A stretch of DNA of 64,000 bases, taken from UBA4408 sp002389785 (GTDB lineage Bacteria; Bacteroidota; Bacteroidia; UBA4408). The translations under genes were made by a program, and so were the position numbers. Below, piece after piece: positions 27,737-37,354 of this stretch. Position 1 is the stretch's first letter. Each line of letters starts with the position of its first letter. The stretch is from the NCBI GenBank assembly GCA_035438985.1, contig DAORJK010000008.1, forward strand, positions 80,143 to 144,142, read 5' to 3'. The notes below the pieces were generated by a model. That model did not search any database, was not told where the DNA came from, and saw only the letters and a list, made by a program, of their open reading frames with translations.

Positions 27737-28498
27737 ATGCTTAAAACTCGGGTGATTCCATGTTTATTGCTTCGCGATGAAAGTCTTGTAAAAACTGTAA
27801 AGTTTGATAAGGCTGCCTACATTGGCGATCCAATAAATACAGTGCGTATTTTTAATGAACTCGAGGTGGATGAATTATTGTTTCTTGACATTACTGCAAC
27901 CAACGAAAAACGAACACCCAATTTTAAAGTCCTAGCTGAAATAGCAAATGAATGTTTTATGCCTTTAGGATACGGAGGAGGTTTACAGAGTTTTGAGGAC
28001 GCGAAAAAAATATTTCAAATAGGGTTCGAGAAAGTGGCTGTGAATTCCTATTCCTTTAAACATCCCGAATTTATTACTCAATTGGCTGAACATTTTGGTA
28101 ATCAGGCTGTAGTTGCAAGCATTGATGTGAAGAAAAATTTGTTTGGCAAATATGAAGTGTATTCTCATTCAGGTAAAATCAATACACACAAAAATCCTGT
28201 ACAATGGGCACAAGAGCTCGAAAAGTTAGGTGCCGGCGAATTGCTGCTTACCAGCATTGACAGAGAAGGCAGTTGGATGGGATACGATGTTGATTTGGTG
28301 AAAAAAATTACTTCGGCGGTTCAAATACCTGTTATTGCTAACGGAGGAGCAGGTAATTTAAGTCACTTAGGTGCGGTTGTTAAAGAAGCTAATGCTTCAG
28401 CAGTTGCCTTAGGTAGTATGGTTGTTTTTCAAAAAAAGGGCTTGGGCGTTTTGGTAAATTTTCCGGAAGCAAAAGAGCTGAATGCTATTTTACATTAA
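27737..28498 (+). CDS. hisF: HisF-like cyclase subunit for sugar amidation
   Basis: The 253-residue beta/alpha barrel starts MLKTRVIPCLLLRDE and keeps VDELLFLDI, PLGYGGG, ASIDVKKN and ANGGAGN phosphate-binding loops. The first catalytic Asp of true HisF (CLDV) is Leu here, while the second (SIDV) is kept. That change is typical of the paralogues that partner with WbpG-type sugar amidotransferases, so a histidine role is unlikely. Its TAA is followed one base later by the next ATG, so it is coupled to the membrane protein gene. The start has no clear promoter; a degenerate TACTTCG lies about 60 bases up. Confidence 0.87.
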   Translation: MLKTRVIPCLLLRDESLVKTVKFDKAAYIGDPINTVRIFNELEVDELLFLDITATNEKRTPNFKVLAEIANECFMPLGYGGGLQSFEDAKKIFQIGFEKVAVNSYSFKHPEFITQLAEHFGNQAVVASIDVKKNLFGKYEVYSHSGKINTHKNPVQWAQELEKLGAGELLLTSIDREGSWMGYDVDLVKKITSAVQIPVIANGGAGNLSHLGAVVKEANASAVALGSMVVFQKKGLGVLVNFPEAKELNAILH

Positions 28499-28499
28499 T

Positions 28500-30047
28500 A
28501 TGCAACTGATTCTTCTCCTGCTCATACTTATTTTTTGCTTCACAGTAAGAGCTTATCCGCGAGTTCGACTTAAATACGGTATTGCCTCTGATTCCTTTTT
28601 TCATCTAAAACATGCCGCTGATATTCGTTCCGACCACATGCAGATTTTTTATGAATTAAAAAATTCAGTAATTAAAATCGTTTACAGTTATCCTTATTTA
28701 TATCACTGGTTGCTGGCTTTATTTTCTGAACGCACCCGCCCGTGGGCTGAACGTTTTACTGGTGCCTTTTTCGATACGCTTAATGTGCTAATTATATATA
28801 TATTCACCAGATGGTATTTACTAGAAAACCATCTCAATTACCCATATCTGAATTTGGCCGTTTGTTTTTTATATGCTGTTTCACCCGCCTTATTGCGTTT
28901 CAATGGAGGTCCACGTTCTTTTAATGGCAGTCCCCGCATTATGGCTCAGACACTTTACCTTATCCATATTTTCAGTTTTTATCACTATTCAGTAACCGGA
29001 AATTTTATATCCCTGATACTTTCAGTATGTTTTGCAGGATGGATAGCCGTTGGTTCTACCTTTGGAACACAGGTATTGTTGTTTTTTGCAGTAATTTTTT
29101 CGATTTTATTCAGTTGGAAATACCTATTAATACTTGTTGCTGCCATTTTGTTTATACTGGTTTTTTCGGGTGGCAAAGTACTGCGCGTATTGAAAGGACA
29201 CTTCGGACATGCACGATTTTTAGCTGAACGTATTGGTCAGCAAAGTCCTTATCAGAGCCGAACTCCTGTGTATATTAACAACATGAAAGAGGTTGTGAAG
29301 AGTTTGCTGCAGTTAAAATTTAAACGGGCTGTTCCCTTTTTTCACGATGAAAATTATCCCTTGCATAATTTTTTATTTTACTACCCTTCCTTTTTTATTT
29401 TATTATACACTGGGTATTTTGAAACGCATAAGTTTTTATACATTTCTGTATTCGCAGCGGTAGCACTTTATATTTTTACTTCTTTTAAGCGCTTCAAATT
29501 TTTGGGAGAGCCGGTGCGTTACCTCGATTATGTAATCGTACCGTCTTATATTCTGACTTACATTTTTTTAGCGGAGCATCATTTAACTTGGATATTTTAT
29601 TTGTTCATAGGATATTCCCTGCTATCGATGGTATATTTTTTACAGCAGTTTTATAAATTGTATTTCACAATTAATGACGATTACCCGGCGCTGCAAAAGT
29701 GTTTCAATGAGTTGGATAACATGGAGAAGGGAAATTTATTTGCTTTTAATTCAAACGGACATTTGAGTTACTTTTTTACCAAGCAACCCATCGTTAATGC
29801 CCTTATCGGGAATTTGGATGTGAAGTTATTTTCGAAGGAAGATTCTGATTTGGTTATTGGAAATTATCCTTTGCCGGGAAATGATTTTGATGCGATTATC
29901 AAGCGATTTGATGTGAAATACATTGTAATGAATAAAAACGAATTAAATACCTATACAACTCGAGTGTTAACCGATCCTACTGTTTTTTATAAGCGCACCC
30001 AGCCTTTGTTTGAAACTAAAACGGCTATGTTTTTTAAAGTCATATAA
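28500..30047 (+). CDS. Multi-pass membrane protein, GT-C glycosyltransferase-like
   Basis: From ATG 28500 the protein has about ten membrane segments and a short soluble C-terminal part (residues about 400-515). The first loop contains SDSFFHLKHA, resembling the acidic-x-x-x-His loops of GT-C glycosyltransferases. RFNGGPRSFNGSPR is another loop motif of the kind seen in STT3-like proteins. I do not recognise a named family. It follows the HisF-like gene by one base and precedes lnt by 11 bases. A role in transferring or assembling the modified glycan is inferred from this context. Confidence 0.6.
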   Translation: MQLILLLLILIFCFTVRAYPRVRLKYGIASDSFFHLKHAADIRSDHMQIFYELKNSVIKIVYSYPYLYHWLLALFSERTRPWAERFTGAFFDTLNVLIIYIFTRWYLLENHLNYPYLNLAVCFLYAVSPALLRFNGGPRSFNGSPRIMAQTLYLIHIFSFYHYSVTGNFISLILSVCFAGWIAVGSTFGTQVLLFFAVIFSILFSWKYLLILVAAILFILVFSGGKVLRVLKGHFGHARFLAERIGQQSPYQSRTPVYINNMKEVVKSLLQLKFKRAVPFFHDENYPLHNFLFYYPSFFILLYTGYFETHKFLYISVFAAVALYIFTSFKRFKFLGEPVRYLDYVIVPSYILTYIFLAEHHLTWIFYLFIGYSLLSMVYFLQQFYKLYFTINDDYPALQKCFNELDNMEKGNLFAFNSNGHLSYFFTKQPIVNALIGNLDVKLFSKEDSDLVIGNYPLPGNDFDAIIKRFDVKYIVMNKNELNTYTTRVLTDPTVFYKRTQPLFETKTAMFFKVI

Positions 30048-30058
30048 TTTAAAGTAGA

Positions 30059-31666
30059 ATGAAAGCTATCAGGTACATTGGTTTATCGTTACTGTCGTCA
30101 CTTTTGTTATTTGCAGCTTGGCCGGTAATTGGTTTTTCCTTCCTGATTTTTTTCGCTTTTATTCCATTGTTATGGATCGAAGATAAAATTGCTGCCCAGC
30201 AAATCCCGCGTGGAGCATGGATTGTATTTGGTTACAGTTACCTCACCTTTTTTTGCTGGAATGTATTTACTACCTGGTGGATTTATAATGCTTCTGCCGG
30301 AGGCGCTGTAATGGCGATTGTTGCAAATGCGTTATTAATGGCCTTGGTTTTTACAGCTTTTTATAAGGTAAAGAAGCGCACTAATAGTGGATACCTGAGT
30401 TTAATCTGTTTTTGGATTGCCTTTGAATACCTTCATTTGAATTGGGATTTAAGTTGGCCTTGGCTTACGCTAGGAAATGTGTTTTCAATCAATTACAAAT
30501 GGGTGCAATGGTATGAATTTACAGGAGTTTTAGGAGGTTCATTGTGGGTATTGATGGTAAATATTTTAGGCTATCTTTTGTGGTGTTTTTACAGTGCGAA
30601 TAAATCTGCCCTTAAGTTTCAAAAATTGCATTATCAATTTGTGCTTGCACTACTTTTACCCATTGCGCTTTCATACTTACTGTATGCTGGTGTCACTAAA
30701 GAGAATGGCGGAATCGAAACCGAAGTAGTTATAGTTCAACCCAACATCGATCCCTACAATGAGAAATTTACCGGCATGTCCGACGAGGATCAGCTACTTA
30801 AATTGCTTCAATTGGCTGAGCCAAAAATCGATTCTACTACCAATTACCTCATTGCTCCCGAAACAGCCATTGCTAGTAATATTTGGGAAAATAAAATTGA
30901 GGAAGCTCCACAGATTTTACTGTTGCAAAATTTTTTGAAAAAGTATCCCCATTTGACCTTGGTAATTGGAGCATCTACCACCAAAGCTTATGTGGATGGT
31001 GCGCTTCCATCGGCAACTGCGCGAAAATTAATGCGCCAGGATATTTATTATGACTCCTACAATACCGCTCTGCAAATTGACAGTAGTAAGCAAATTCAAC
31101 TATACCACAAATCGAAGTTGGTTCCCGGTGTTGAAAAAATTCCCTTTCCGGTTTTATTTAAACCGTTCGAGAAGTTTGCAATTGATTTAGGAGGAACAAG
31201 CGGTAGTCTTGGAGTTCAGGATACACGCACGGTTTTTCATACTCCCAACAAACAAATTCAAATTGCACCCATAATTTGCTACGAAAGTATTTACGGTGCC
31301 TTTGTGGGCGATTATGTAAAAAATGGAGCTCAATTATTATTTATTATCACAAACGATGGTTGGTGGGGCGACACGCCCGGTTACAAGCAGCATTTAAGTT
31401 ATGCTAGTTTGCGTGCGATTGAAACACGCCGAGAAATTGCTCGTTCTGCTAATACCGGAACTTCAGCGGTTGTAAACAACAGAGGCGATATTTCACTGCA
31501 AACACCTTGGTGGGAAGAAGCTGTGATAAAAACCAAGTTAACTACTTCAAACCGAATAACTTTTTATGTAAAGTATGGCGATTATCTCGGCTATTTGGCC
31601 GCCATACTTTCAGGGCTTATTGTGCTTTTTTATGTTTATTCGTCATCTAAAAGAAACAAAATCTAA
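30059..31666 (+). CDS. lnt: Apolipoprotein N-acyltransferase
   Basis: The 535-residue protein has about seven N-terminal membrane segments (residues 1-215), then a CN-hydrolase (nitrilase) domain. The triad reads Glu in LIAPETAIAS, Lys in YHKSKLVPGVEKIPF and Cys in PIICYESIYG. A last membrane segment ends the chain. It adds the third acyl chain to lipoproteins at the periplasmic face of the inner membrane. Length and layout are normal. It is the last gene of the sugar-cluster strand and is probably only loosely linked to it in function. Confidence 0.93.
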   Translation: MKAIRYIGLSLLSSLLLFAAWPVIGFSFLIFFAFIPLLWIEDKIAAQQIPRGAWIVFGYSYLTFFCWNVFTTWWIYNASAGGAVMAIVANALLMALVFTAFYKVKKRTNSGYLSLICFWIAFEYLHLNWDLSWPWLTLGNVFSINYKWVQWYEFTGVLGGSLWVLMVNILGYLLWCFYSANKSALKFQKLHYQFVLALLLPIALSYLLYAGVTKENGGIETEVVIVQPNIDPYNEKFTGMSDEDQLLKLLQLAEPKIDSTTNYLIAPETAIASNIWENKIEEAPQILLLQNFLKKYPHLTLVIGASTTKAYVDGALPSATARKLMRQDIYYDSYNTALQIDSSKQIQLYHKSKLVPGVEKIPFPVLFKPFEKFAIDLGGTSGSLGVQDTRTVFHTPNKQIQIAPIICYESIYGAFVGDYVKNGAQLLFIITNDGWWGDTPGYKQHLSYASLRAIETRREIARSANTGTSAVVNNRGDISLQTPWWEEAVIKTKLTTSNRITFYVKYGDYLGYLAAILSGLIVLFYVYSSSKRNKI

Positions 31667-31860
31667 TTTCTTAATTAGAATCAATTTTAACCGGCAATTT
31701 TGTTTACGATCCTCGTTCCTATTAAAGAACTCATCATTAATTGATTCGTTTTTAGAATCGTCAATTAGCCTTATCCGCCCATTTGAATTGAATTTAGAAA
31801 GGTTTAGCACTTAAGTTATTTTCTACTCTAATTCAAGCTTTTTTATAAGCTTTCAATGCT

Positions 31861-31868
31861 TACTTTTG
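31861..31868 (+). promoter_or_regulatory. Candidate -7 box for lpdA
   Basis: TACTTTTG fits TAnnTTTG and lies 21 bases before the lpdA start, giving a short leader. No clear TTG at -33 is visible. The rest of the 223-base gap after lnt shows nothing further that I can support. Confidence 0.5.
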
Positions 31869-31889
31869 CAGGGCAAAAAAAATAAACTA

Positions 31890-33293
31890 ATGGAAAAATT
31901 TGATGTAGTGGTAATTGGTTCCGGACCCGGTGGCTTTGTTGCTGCAATACGCTGCGCACAATTGGGTATGAAAACAGCCATAATCGAACGTTATTCAACG
32001 CTTGGTGGAACTTGTTTAAATGTTGGTTGTATTCCATCAAAAGCTTTGCTCGATTCGAGCGAGCATTTTTATGCAGCCCAACATAGCTTTAAAACTCATG
32101 GTATTGAAATAGCTTCTTTAAAATTAAATCTTGCGCAAATGATTAAGCGCAAAACTGAGGTTGTTAAACAAACTTGCGATGGAATTAATTTTTTGATGAA
32201 GAAAAATAAAATTACTGTCATCAACGGCCATGGCTCTTTTGTGGATAAAAATAAGATTGAAATTGCCAAAGCTGATGGCAGCAAGGAACAAATTGAAGCC
32301 GCTAAAACTATTATTGCCACCGGCTCTAAACCTATATCCTTGCCGGGTATTGAGATAGATAAGAAAAGAATTATTACCAGTACCGAAGCTCTTGAATTGA
32401 AAGAAGTACCGAAACATTTAATCATTGTTGGCGGCGGAGTTATTGGACTTGAACTTGGCTCGGTGTATGCCCGTTTAGGAGCTAAAGTATCGGTAGTTGA
32501 ATATGCCGATGCTATTATTCCTACTATGGACCGTACACTTAGTAAGGAGTTGCAAAAGAGTTTAACGAAACTCGGTTTTGAATTTTTCCTCAGTCATAAG
32601 GTTAGCAGAGCTGCTAATGAAGGTAAAGCGGTTACTGTTTTTGCTGAAGATGCTTCGGGAAAAATTATTGATTTTAAAGGGGATTACTGTATCGTTGCGC
32701 TTGGACGTAAACCTTACACCAACAATTTAGGATTAGAAAAAGTAGGTGTAACCTGCGATGCTAAAGGGAAAATTGAAGTGAATGAAAAGTTGCAAACTTC
32801 GGTTGAAGGAATTTATGCCATTGGCGATGTGATAAAAGGAGCAATGCTGGCGCATAAAGCAGAAGAGGAGGGAACTTTTGTAGCTGAGGTATTAGCAGGA
32901 CAAAAACCGCACATTAATTATAACTTAATTCCCGGAGTGGTTTATACCTGGCCCGAAGTAGCGGCTGTTGGTTTTACCGAAGAACAGTTAAAAGCCGATG
33001 GTATAAAATATAAAGTAGGTGCATTTCCATTTAAAGCAAGTGGTCGTGCGCGCGCTAGTATGGATACTGATGGATTAGTTAAAGTGTTGGCTAATGCAGA
33101 AACGGATGAAATACTCGGAGTTCACATGATAGGCCCAAGAGTTGCCGATATGATTGCTGAAGCTGTGGTTGCGATGGAATTCAGAGCCTCTGCCGAAGAT
33201 ATTTCACGCATGAGCCATGCACATCCCACTTTCACCGAGTCGTTTAAAGAAGCTTGTTTAGACGCTACCGAGAAAAGAGCAATACATATTTAA
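31890..33293 (+). CDS. lpdA: Dihydrolipoyl dehydrogenase
   Basis: From ATG 31890 (MEKFDVVVIGSGPGG) the protein has the FAD Rossmann motif at its N terminus, the redox disulfide CLNVGCIPSKAL at about residues 40-50, and the NAD motif GGGVIGLELGSVYARLG. It also has the second FAD motif YAIGDV and the C-terminal SHAHPTFTESFKEA with the catalytic His-Glu pair. It is the E3 subunit of 2-oxoacid dehydrogenase complexes. The eight-residue upstream extension of the frame is not needed. No E1 or E2 gene is adjacent. Confidence 0.95.
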   Translation: MEKFDVVVIGSGPGGFVAAIRCAQLGMKTAIIERYSTLGGTCLNVGCIPSKALLDSSEHFYAAQHSFKTHGIEIASLKLNLAQMIKRKTEVVKQTCDGINFLMKKNKITVINGHGSFVDKNKIEIAKADGSKEQIEAAKTIIATGSKPISLPGIEIDKKRIITSTEALELKEVPKHLIIVGGGVIGLELGSVYARLGAKVSVVEYADAIIPTMDRTLSKELQKSLTKLGFEFFLSHKVSRAANEGKAVTVFAEDASGKIIDFKGDYCIVALGRKPYTNNLGLEKVGVTCDAKGKIEVNEKLQTSVEGIYAIGDVIKGAMLAHKAEEEGTFVAEVLAGQKPHINYNLIPGVVYTWPEVAAVGFTEEQLKADGIKYKVGAFPFKASGRARASMDTDGLVKVLANAETDEILGVHMIGPRVADMIAEAVVAMEFRASAEDISRMSHAHPTFTESFKEACLDATEKRAIHI

Positions 33294-33400
33294 TAATTCA
33301 CCCATATATTTTCAGCTCAACTGGTTAAGGGTAAATTCACAATCTCCTAAAGTGGTTTATTTTACAGAGCTTTGAAAGGTTTTAAAGAAACAAATTTTGA

Positions 33401-34405
33401 ATGAGAACAGGAGTATTACTGGTTAATTTAGGCACCCCCAATAGCCCATCAACTGCAGATGTGCGAACTTATTTAAGTGAGTTTTTAAACGATCCACGGG
33501 TTATCGATATTCCGATGATACTTCGTAAGTTGTTGGTAAACCTCATTATTGTTCCTTTTCGTTCTCCTAAATCTGCAAAAATTTATCAAAAACTTTGGAC
33601 CAAAGACGGTTCTCCGCTTTTGATTCATGGCAATGCTGTGAAAGAAAAATTACAACAAAGTTTAAGCAACGAGTATGAAGTTTTTTTAGCCATGCGCTAT
33701 CAAAATCCAAGCTTAGATACCGTATTGGCTGTTATGCAAAAACGCAATTTCGATAAGGTAATTGTACTTCCCTTGTTTCCTCAGTATGCCTCCAGCAGCA
33801 CAGGTTCGGCGCTCGAAAAAGTAATGCAAATTATAAGTAAATGGTATGTAATTCCGGAGTTAAAATTTATCAGTCAATATTACAATGCGCCGGGCTATAT
33901 CCAAGCTTTCGCAGAAAGAGGGAAACAATATAACTTGGCTGAATACGACCATATTTTATTCAGTTATCATGGATTGCCGGTACGCCAGGTAGATAAAGTG
34001 TATGGCGATTCACCTTGTAGCGAACACCATTGTGAAGACCACATTGACGACGACAATAAGTTTTGTTACAAGGCTACTTGTTATGAAACAACTCGTTTAA
34101 TCGCCAAACAGTTAAATCTCAAACCTGAACAATATTCTGTTGCATTTCAAAGTCGTTTAGATAAAAAATGGCTCGAACCATTTAGTGATAAAGTGGTCAT
34201 TCATAAGGCTAAGGAAGGAGCCAAAAAAATGCTTGTTTTTAGTCCGGCATTTGTTGCCGATTGTCTTGAAACTACGATTGAAATTGGTGAAGAGTACAAC
34301 GAGTTATTCAAAGAACACGGAGGCGAAAAGGTGCAGTTGGTTGAAAGTTTAAATGATCATCCAATTTGGATTAATACGCTAAAGCAATTGGTAGAAAAAA
34401 ATTAA
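33401..34405 (+). CDS. hemH: Ferrochelatase
   Basis: The 334-residue protein starts MRTGVLLVNLGTPNSP and has the signature LFSYHGLPVRQ with the metal-site His near residue 190, and VFSPAFVADCLETTIEIGEEY with the catalytic Glu. It inserts Fe(II) into protoporphyrin IX in the last step of haem synthesis. A Cys-rich insert (SPCSEHHCEDHIDDDNKFC) is present, as in some bacterial homologues; an iron-sulfur ligand role is possible but not proven. The gene is convergent with the M1 peptidase gene at a gap of six bases. Confidence 0.95.
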   Translation: MRTGVLLVNLGTPNSPSTADVRTYLSEFLNDPRVIDIPMILRKLLVNLIIVPFRSPKSAKIYQKLWTKDGSPLLIHGNAVKEKLQQSLSNEYEVFLAMRYQNPSLDTVLAVMQKRNFDKVIVLPLFPQYASSSTGSALEKVMQIISKWYVIPELKFISQYYNAPGYIQAFAERGKQYNLAEYDHILFSYHGLPVRQVDKVYGDSPCSEHHCEDHIDDDNKFCYKATCYETTRLIAKQLNLKPEQYSVAFQSRLDKKWLEPFSDKVVIHKAKEGAKKMLVFSPAFVADCLETTIEIGEEYNELFKEHGGEKVQLVESLNDHPIWINTLKQLVEKN

Positions 34406-34411
34406 TACCGC

Positions 34412-36265
34412 CTATTTTGCGTTTAGCAGTTTACCAATTTTAATAGCCGTTAGTGGATGATAATTCTTTTTTGAGGCAGCAAAAATAAGTTGAGCCATTT
34501 CGCTGTTTTCCTTGCTTTTTTTCATTTCTCCATACAAAGGTTCAAGAAACTTTTTACGCCCCACTTTACTTAAAAACTTTTCCATTTCCGGATATGCAAT
34601 CGCATAGTTGGAGGCAATGCTCAACTTAAACCATTCAGCTGCAATTTCGCTGTTTTGACTTTTTGATAAGTTGAAGTTCTGATCTAAATAGGTCATAGAG
34701 CTTAATGACTGAGGTCGAACTAATTTTCGCAAAAAATGCAACCACTCATGGGTAGTCCAGTTTTTAAGTTCTACCGACGAAATAATTCCAGTTTTTTCAA
34801 AACTAATTCTCAAACTATCAACTGCAATAAAACGACTCGGGTTGGTCGGGACAAAATTGTCGGGCAATCCGGGGCCATATATCCACTCCCTTACTTTTAA
34901 TTTGTTTCGGAAAAGGGTATCGCCATCGAATAATTTTTGATCCATAAATTTTAGAGCAAGTTCAGTATTCATGGATTGAAATGCATAGGAATTAAAATAC
35001 TCGTTTAAATACTTGTCGAATTTGGTTCTACCGCAATTTTCTTCGAGTGTTTTTAAAAAGATTGCCCCCTTTTCATATGGAATGTTGGAAAATGCATTTT
35101 CAGGATTTCGTCCGTTTAAATCGAGGCATAATTTTGTATCGGCATGGTTAATCCCGAAGGTTTCAAAATCGCTAAGCATATCCTGATAACCCAATTCCCA
35201 TAACATATCGTTGTACGATTTGCCGGATACTTTTTCCATGATACGTCGTTCGAAATACGTGGTATATCCTTCATTGAGCCATATATCTTTCCAGTTTGAA
35301 TTGGTAACCAAATTGCCACTCCAGCTATGAGCCATTTCGTGTGCAATTAATGACACCAAGCTTTTATCTCCTGCAATAATAGTGGGAGTTGAAAAAGTTA
35401 GTCGTGGATTTTCCATTCCACCAATAGGAAAGGAGGGAGGAGCAACCAGTACATCGTATTTACCCCAACGGTAAGGTCCACAAATGGATTCAGCAGCTTG
35501 CATCATTTGTGGTATGTCGCTTAATTCATTAGCAGCCTTTTCAAGCAACACCGGTTCGGTATAAACTCCGCTTCGAGCATCAATTGCTTTATATTCAATA
35601 TCACCCACAGCAAGTGCAATTAAGTAAGAGGGAACAGGCAACTCCATTTCAAACTGATAGTTTCCACTGGGATTTTTTTCGATGGGATTTTTTGCACTCA
35701 TTAACGCCAGCATTCCTTTAGGTACTTGCACATCTGCCTTGTAAGTAATACGAATTGCCGGTACATCCTGGCATGGAACAAGTGACCGTGCCTGAATGCT
35801 TTCGCATTGTGTAAATAAATAGGGTTTAACTTTACCGGCAGTCTGCTCCGGATTTAACCATTGCAATGCCTTGGCCTTGCTACCGGTAGTGTAATCAATA
35901 CTTACTATACTATCGTCGGATGAAAGGGGAATAGATAATCCGCTTCCATATTCCTCATTAAATTGACTTAAAAAGAATTTAACCTCACGGCCATTTACAA
36001 CTACTTTGTGTATAGTTAAATCGTATGCATCTAAGCGAATATTAGGTGCTTGGGTAGTATTTTTAAAATGCCAAACTGCGGTAGCTGTAATTTGTTTTTT
36101 TTCAAAATCAACTTTCGCCGTCCAATCTAATTTTGTGCAGGTAACACTGTCGAAATTGGAATAACTACTGGTGTATTTATTAAATGGAATAGGCGGTGTC
36201 TTTGAAGTTGATTGACATGCCATGAAAATCGATACAACGAGTACCAAGAGAAATTGTATACGCAT
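34412..36265 (-). CDS. M1 family zinc aminopeptidase, lipoprotein
   Basis: I place the start at ATG 36265 (MRIQFLLVLVVSIFMACQS), giving a lipoprotein signal with lipobox FMAC. The body is an M1 peptidase: IGGMENPRL binds the substrate N terminus, LIAHEMAHSWSGN provides the HExxH zinc site, and WLNEGYTTYFE the third ligand. A leukotriene-A4-hydrolase-like C-terminal helical domain completes it. It probably trims peptides at the periplasmic or outer-membrane face. The divergent ECF sigma gene lies 183 bases away. Confidence 0.92.
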   Translation of the reverse strand: MRIQFLLVLVVSIFMACQSTSKTPPIPFNKYTSSYSNFDSVTCTKLDWTAKVDFEKKQITATAVWHFKNTTQAPNIRLDAYDLTIHKVVVNGREVKFFLSQFNEEYGSGLSIPLSSDDSIVSIDYTTGSKAKALQWLNPEQTAGKVKPYLFTQCESIQARSLVPCQDVPAIRITYKADVQVPKGMLALMSAKNPIEKNPSGNYQFEMELPVPSYLIALAVGDIEYKAIDARSGVYTEPVLLEKAANELSDIPQMMQAAESICGPYRWGKYDVLVAPPSFPIGGMENPRLTFSTPTIIAGDKSLVSLIAHEMAHSWSGNLVTNSNWKDIWLNEGYTTYFERRIMEKVSGKSYNDMLWELGYQDMLSDFETFGINHADTKLCLDLNGRNPENAFSNIPYEKGAIFLKTLEENCGRTKFDKYLNEYFNSYAFQSMNTELALKFMDQKLFDGDTLFRNKLKVREWIYGPGLPDNFVPTNPSRFIAVDSLRISFEKTGIISSVELKNWTTHEWLHFLRKLVRPQSLSSMTYLDQNFNLSKSQNSEIAAEWFKLSIASNYAIAYPEMEKFLSKVGRKKFLEPLYGEMKKSKENSEMAQLIFAASKKNYHPLTAIKIGKLLNAK

Positions 36266-36422
36266 AATTTTTTTTGAATTGCCAAATATAGGAGTTAATT
36301 GAATCGGGCGAAGCAAATTTTGGTTGTAAAGTTCGACGAAGTAAGTCGAATAAAAATACCCATGAAGCTGTTAACATCCACTGATTTGAAGCGCCATGTT
36401 AAAGAGTAATTGAATTTTAAAT

Positions 36423-36430
36423 TAGATTTG
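36423..36430 (+). promoter_or_regulatory. Candidate -7 box for the sigma-factor operon
   Basis: TAGATTTG fits TAnnTTTG and ends 18 bases before the TTG start of the sigma gene. No well-spaced -33 TTG is present, so it may be a weak housekeeping promoter or part of an autoregulated one. Confidence 0.35.
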
Positions 36431-36448
36431 CCCTAACAAGTACTTTCC

Positions 36449-36976
36449 TTGAATCTCGAAGAATTATACAACACGCATAAAAATTTGGTTTTTAACCTGG
36501 CATTAAGTTATGTGCACAATGTACAAGATGCAGAGGAAATCACGCAAGACGTATTTGTATCCATACATTTTTCAATGCATACTTTTAAAGCCGAGTCAAA
36601 ATTTACAACTTGGATGTATCGAATTACCATTAACAAATCGCTCGATTTTATTAAGGCACGGCAACGAAAAAAACGTTTTGCTTTTATCACATCTTTATTT
36701 TACGAGGATAGTTCCGAACTCAAACACGATCACCGGGACTTTGATCATCCCGGAGTTATTTTGGAAAATAAGGAAGCAACTGCGCGTATTTTTCTTTTTA
36801 TTGATCAATTGCCACCCAATCAGAAAACCGTTTTAATATTAAATAAAATTGAACAGAAATCTATCAACGAAATTGCCGAAATACTTAACATGAGTTACAA
36901 AGCCATTGAGTCACTGCTGCAGCGAGCAAAAACGAATTTGGCAATAAAATTAAAAAGCAACGAAGGATATGAATAA
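36449..36976 (+). CDS. ECF-type RNA polymerase sigma factor
   Basis: The 175-residue protein has region 2 (residues about 8-75; VHNVQDAEEITQDVFVSI, SKFTTWMYRITINKSLD) and region 4 (about 115-170; LPPNQKTVLILNKIEQKS, EIAEILNMSYKAIESLLQRA). The only start before region 2 is TTG 36449, because an in-frame TAA lies five codons upstream. It heads a run of five genes: a single-pass membrane protein, a CpxP/Spy-like protein, an MbnP-like and an MbnH-like protein. The order matches the CnrYXH logic of a sigma held by a membrane anti-sigma and a periplasmic metal sensor, which makes metal-responsive control plausible. Confidence 0.92.
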   Translation: MNLEELYNTHKNLVFNLALSYVHNVQDAEEITQDVFVSIHFSMHTFKAESKFTTWMYRITINKSLDFIKARQRKKRFAFITSLFYEDSSELKHDHRDFDHPGVILENKEATARIFLFIDQLPPNQKTVLILNKIEQKSINEIAEILNMSYKAIESLLQRAKTNLAIKLKSNEGYE

Positions 36977-37081
36977 AAAGGTCGTCATAACTACAGCAAC
37001 TAATTTGTAGCAAGTGTAAGTTTTGAAAAATTAGTTGTCGGATGTATGCAAACCACATCCTACTGAATAAAACCAAGAATT

Positions 37082-37354
37082 ATGAATACCAATGAAAATA
37101 AGGATTTAACGCTGCTCGAACAGCTGAATCGTGTGGAAGCTTCTCCCTTTTTGTTTACACGCATTAAACAAAAAATTGCTGAGTCGTATCCAACCACTTA
37201 TTCCTACAAAAGCTTGCGTGCCATTGGAGCAATTTGTTTTGTGCTGCTTCTTTTAAATGCAATTACAACCTATACTGCATTGAAAAGCAATCGTAACGAG
37301 AATTTGGCCGAGCAGTATCATATTCTTTCGCAAAACTCGATCTATCATGAATAA
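37082..37354 (+). CDS. Small single-pass membrane protein, putative anti-sigma
   Basis: The 90-residue protein has a soluble N-terminal part (about 45 residues; LLEQLNRVEASPFLFTRIKQ), one membrane segment (about 46-64, AIGAICFVLLLLNAITTY) and a short outer tail. A short cytoplasmic helix plus one membrane pass, next to an ECF sigma gene, is the layout of CnrY-like anti-sigma factors. The gene overlaps the next one by eight bases. No zinc-binding anti-sigma motif is present, so the assignment rests on topology and position. Confidence 0.7.
   Translation: MNTNENKDLTLLEQLNRVEASPFLFTRIKQKIAESYPTTYSYKSLRAIGAICFVLLLLNAITTYTALKSNRNENLAEQYHILSQNSIYHE

Noticed and set aside
24393..28498. Reading hisH and hisF as histidine biosynthesis genes
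   Set aside because: No other his gene is present, the HisF first catalytic Asp is Leu, and the partner sugar amidotransferase is in the same cluster.
31575..31814. 79-codon plus-strand frame after lnt
   Set aside because: Overlaps the lnt 3' end in another frame, has no motif and lies in AT-rich intergenic DNA.
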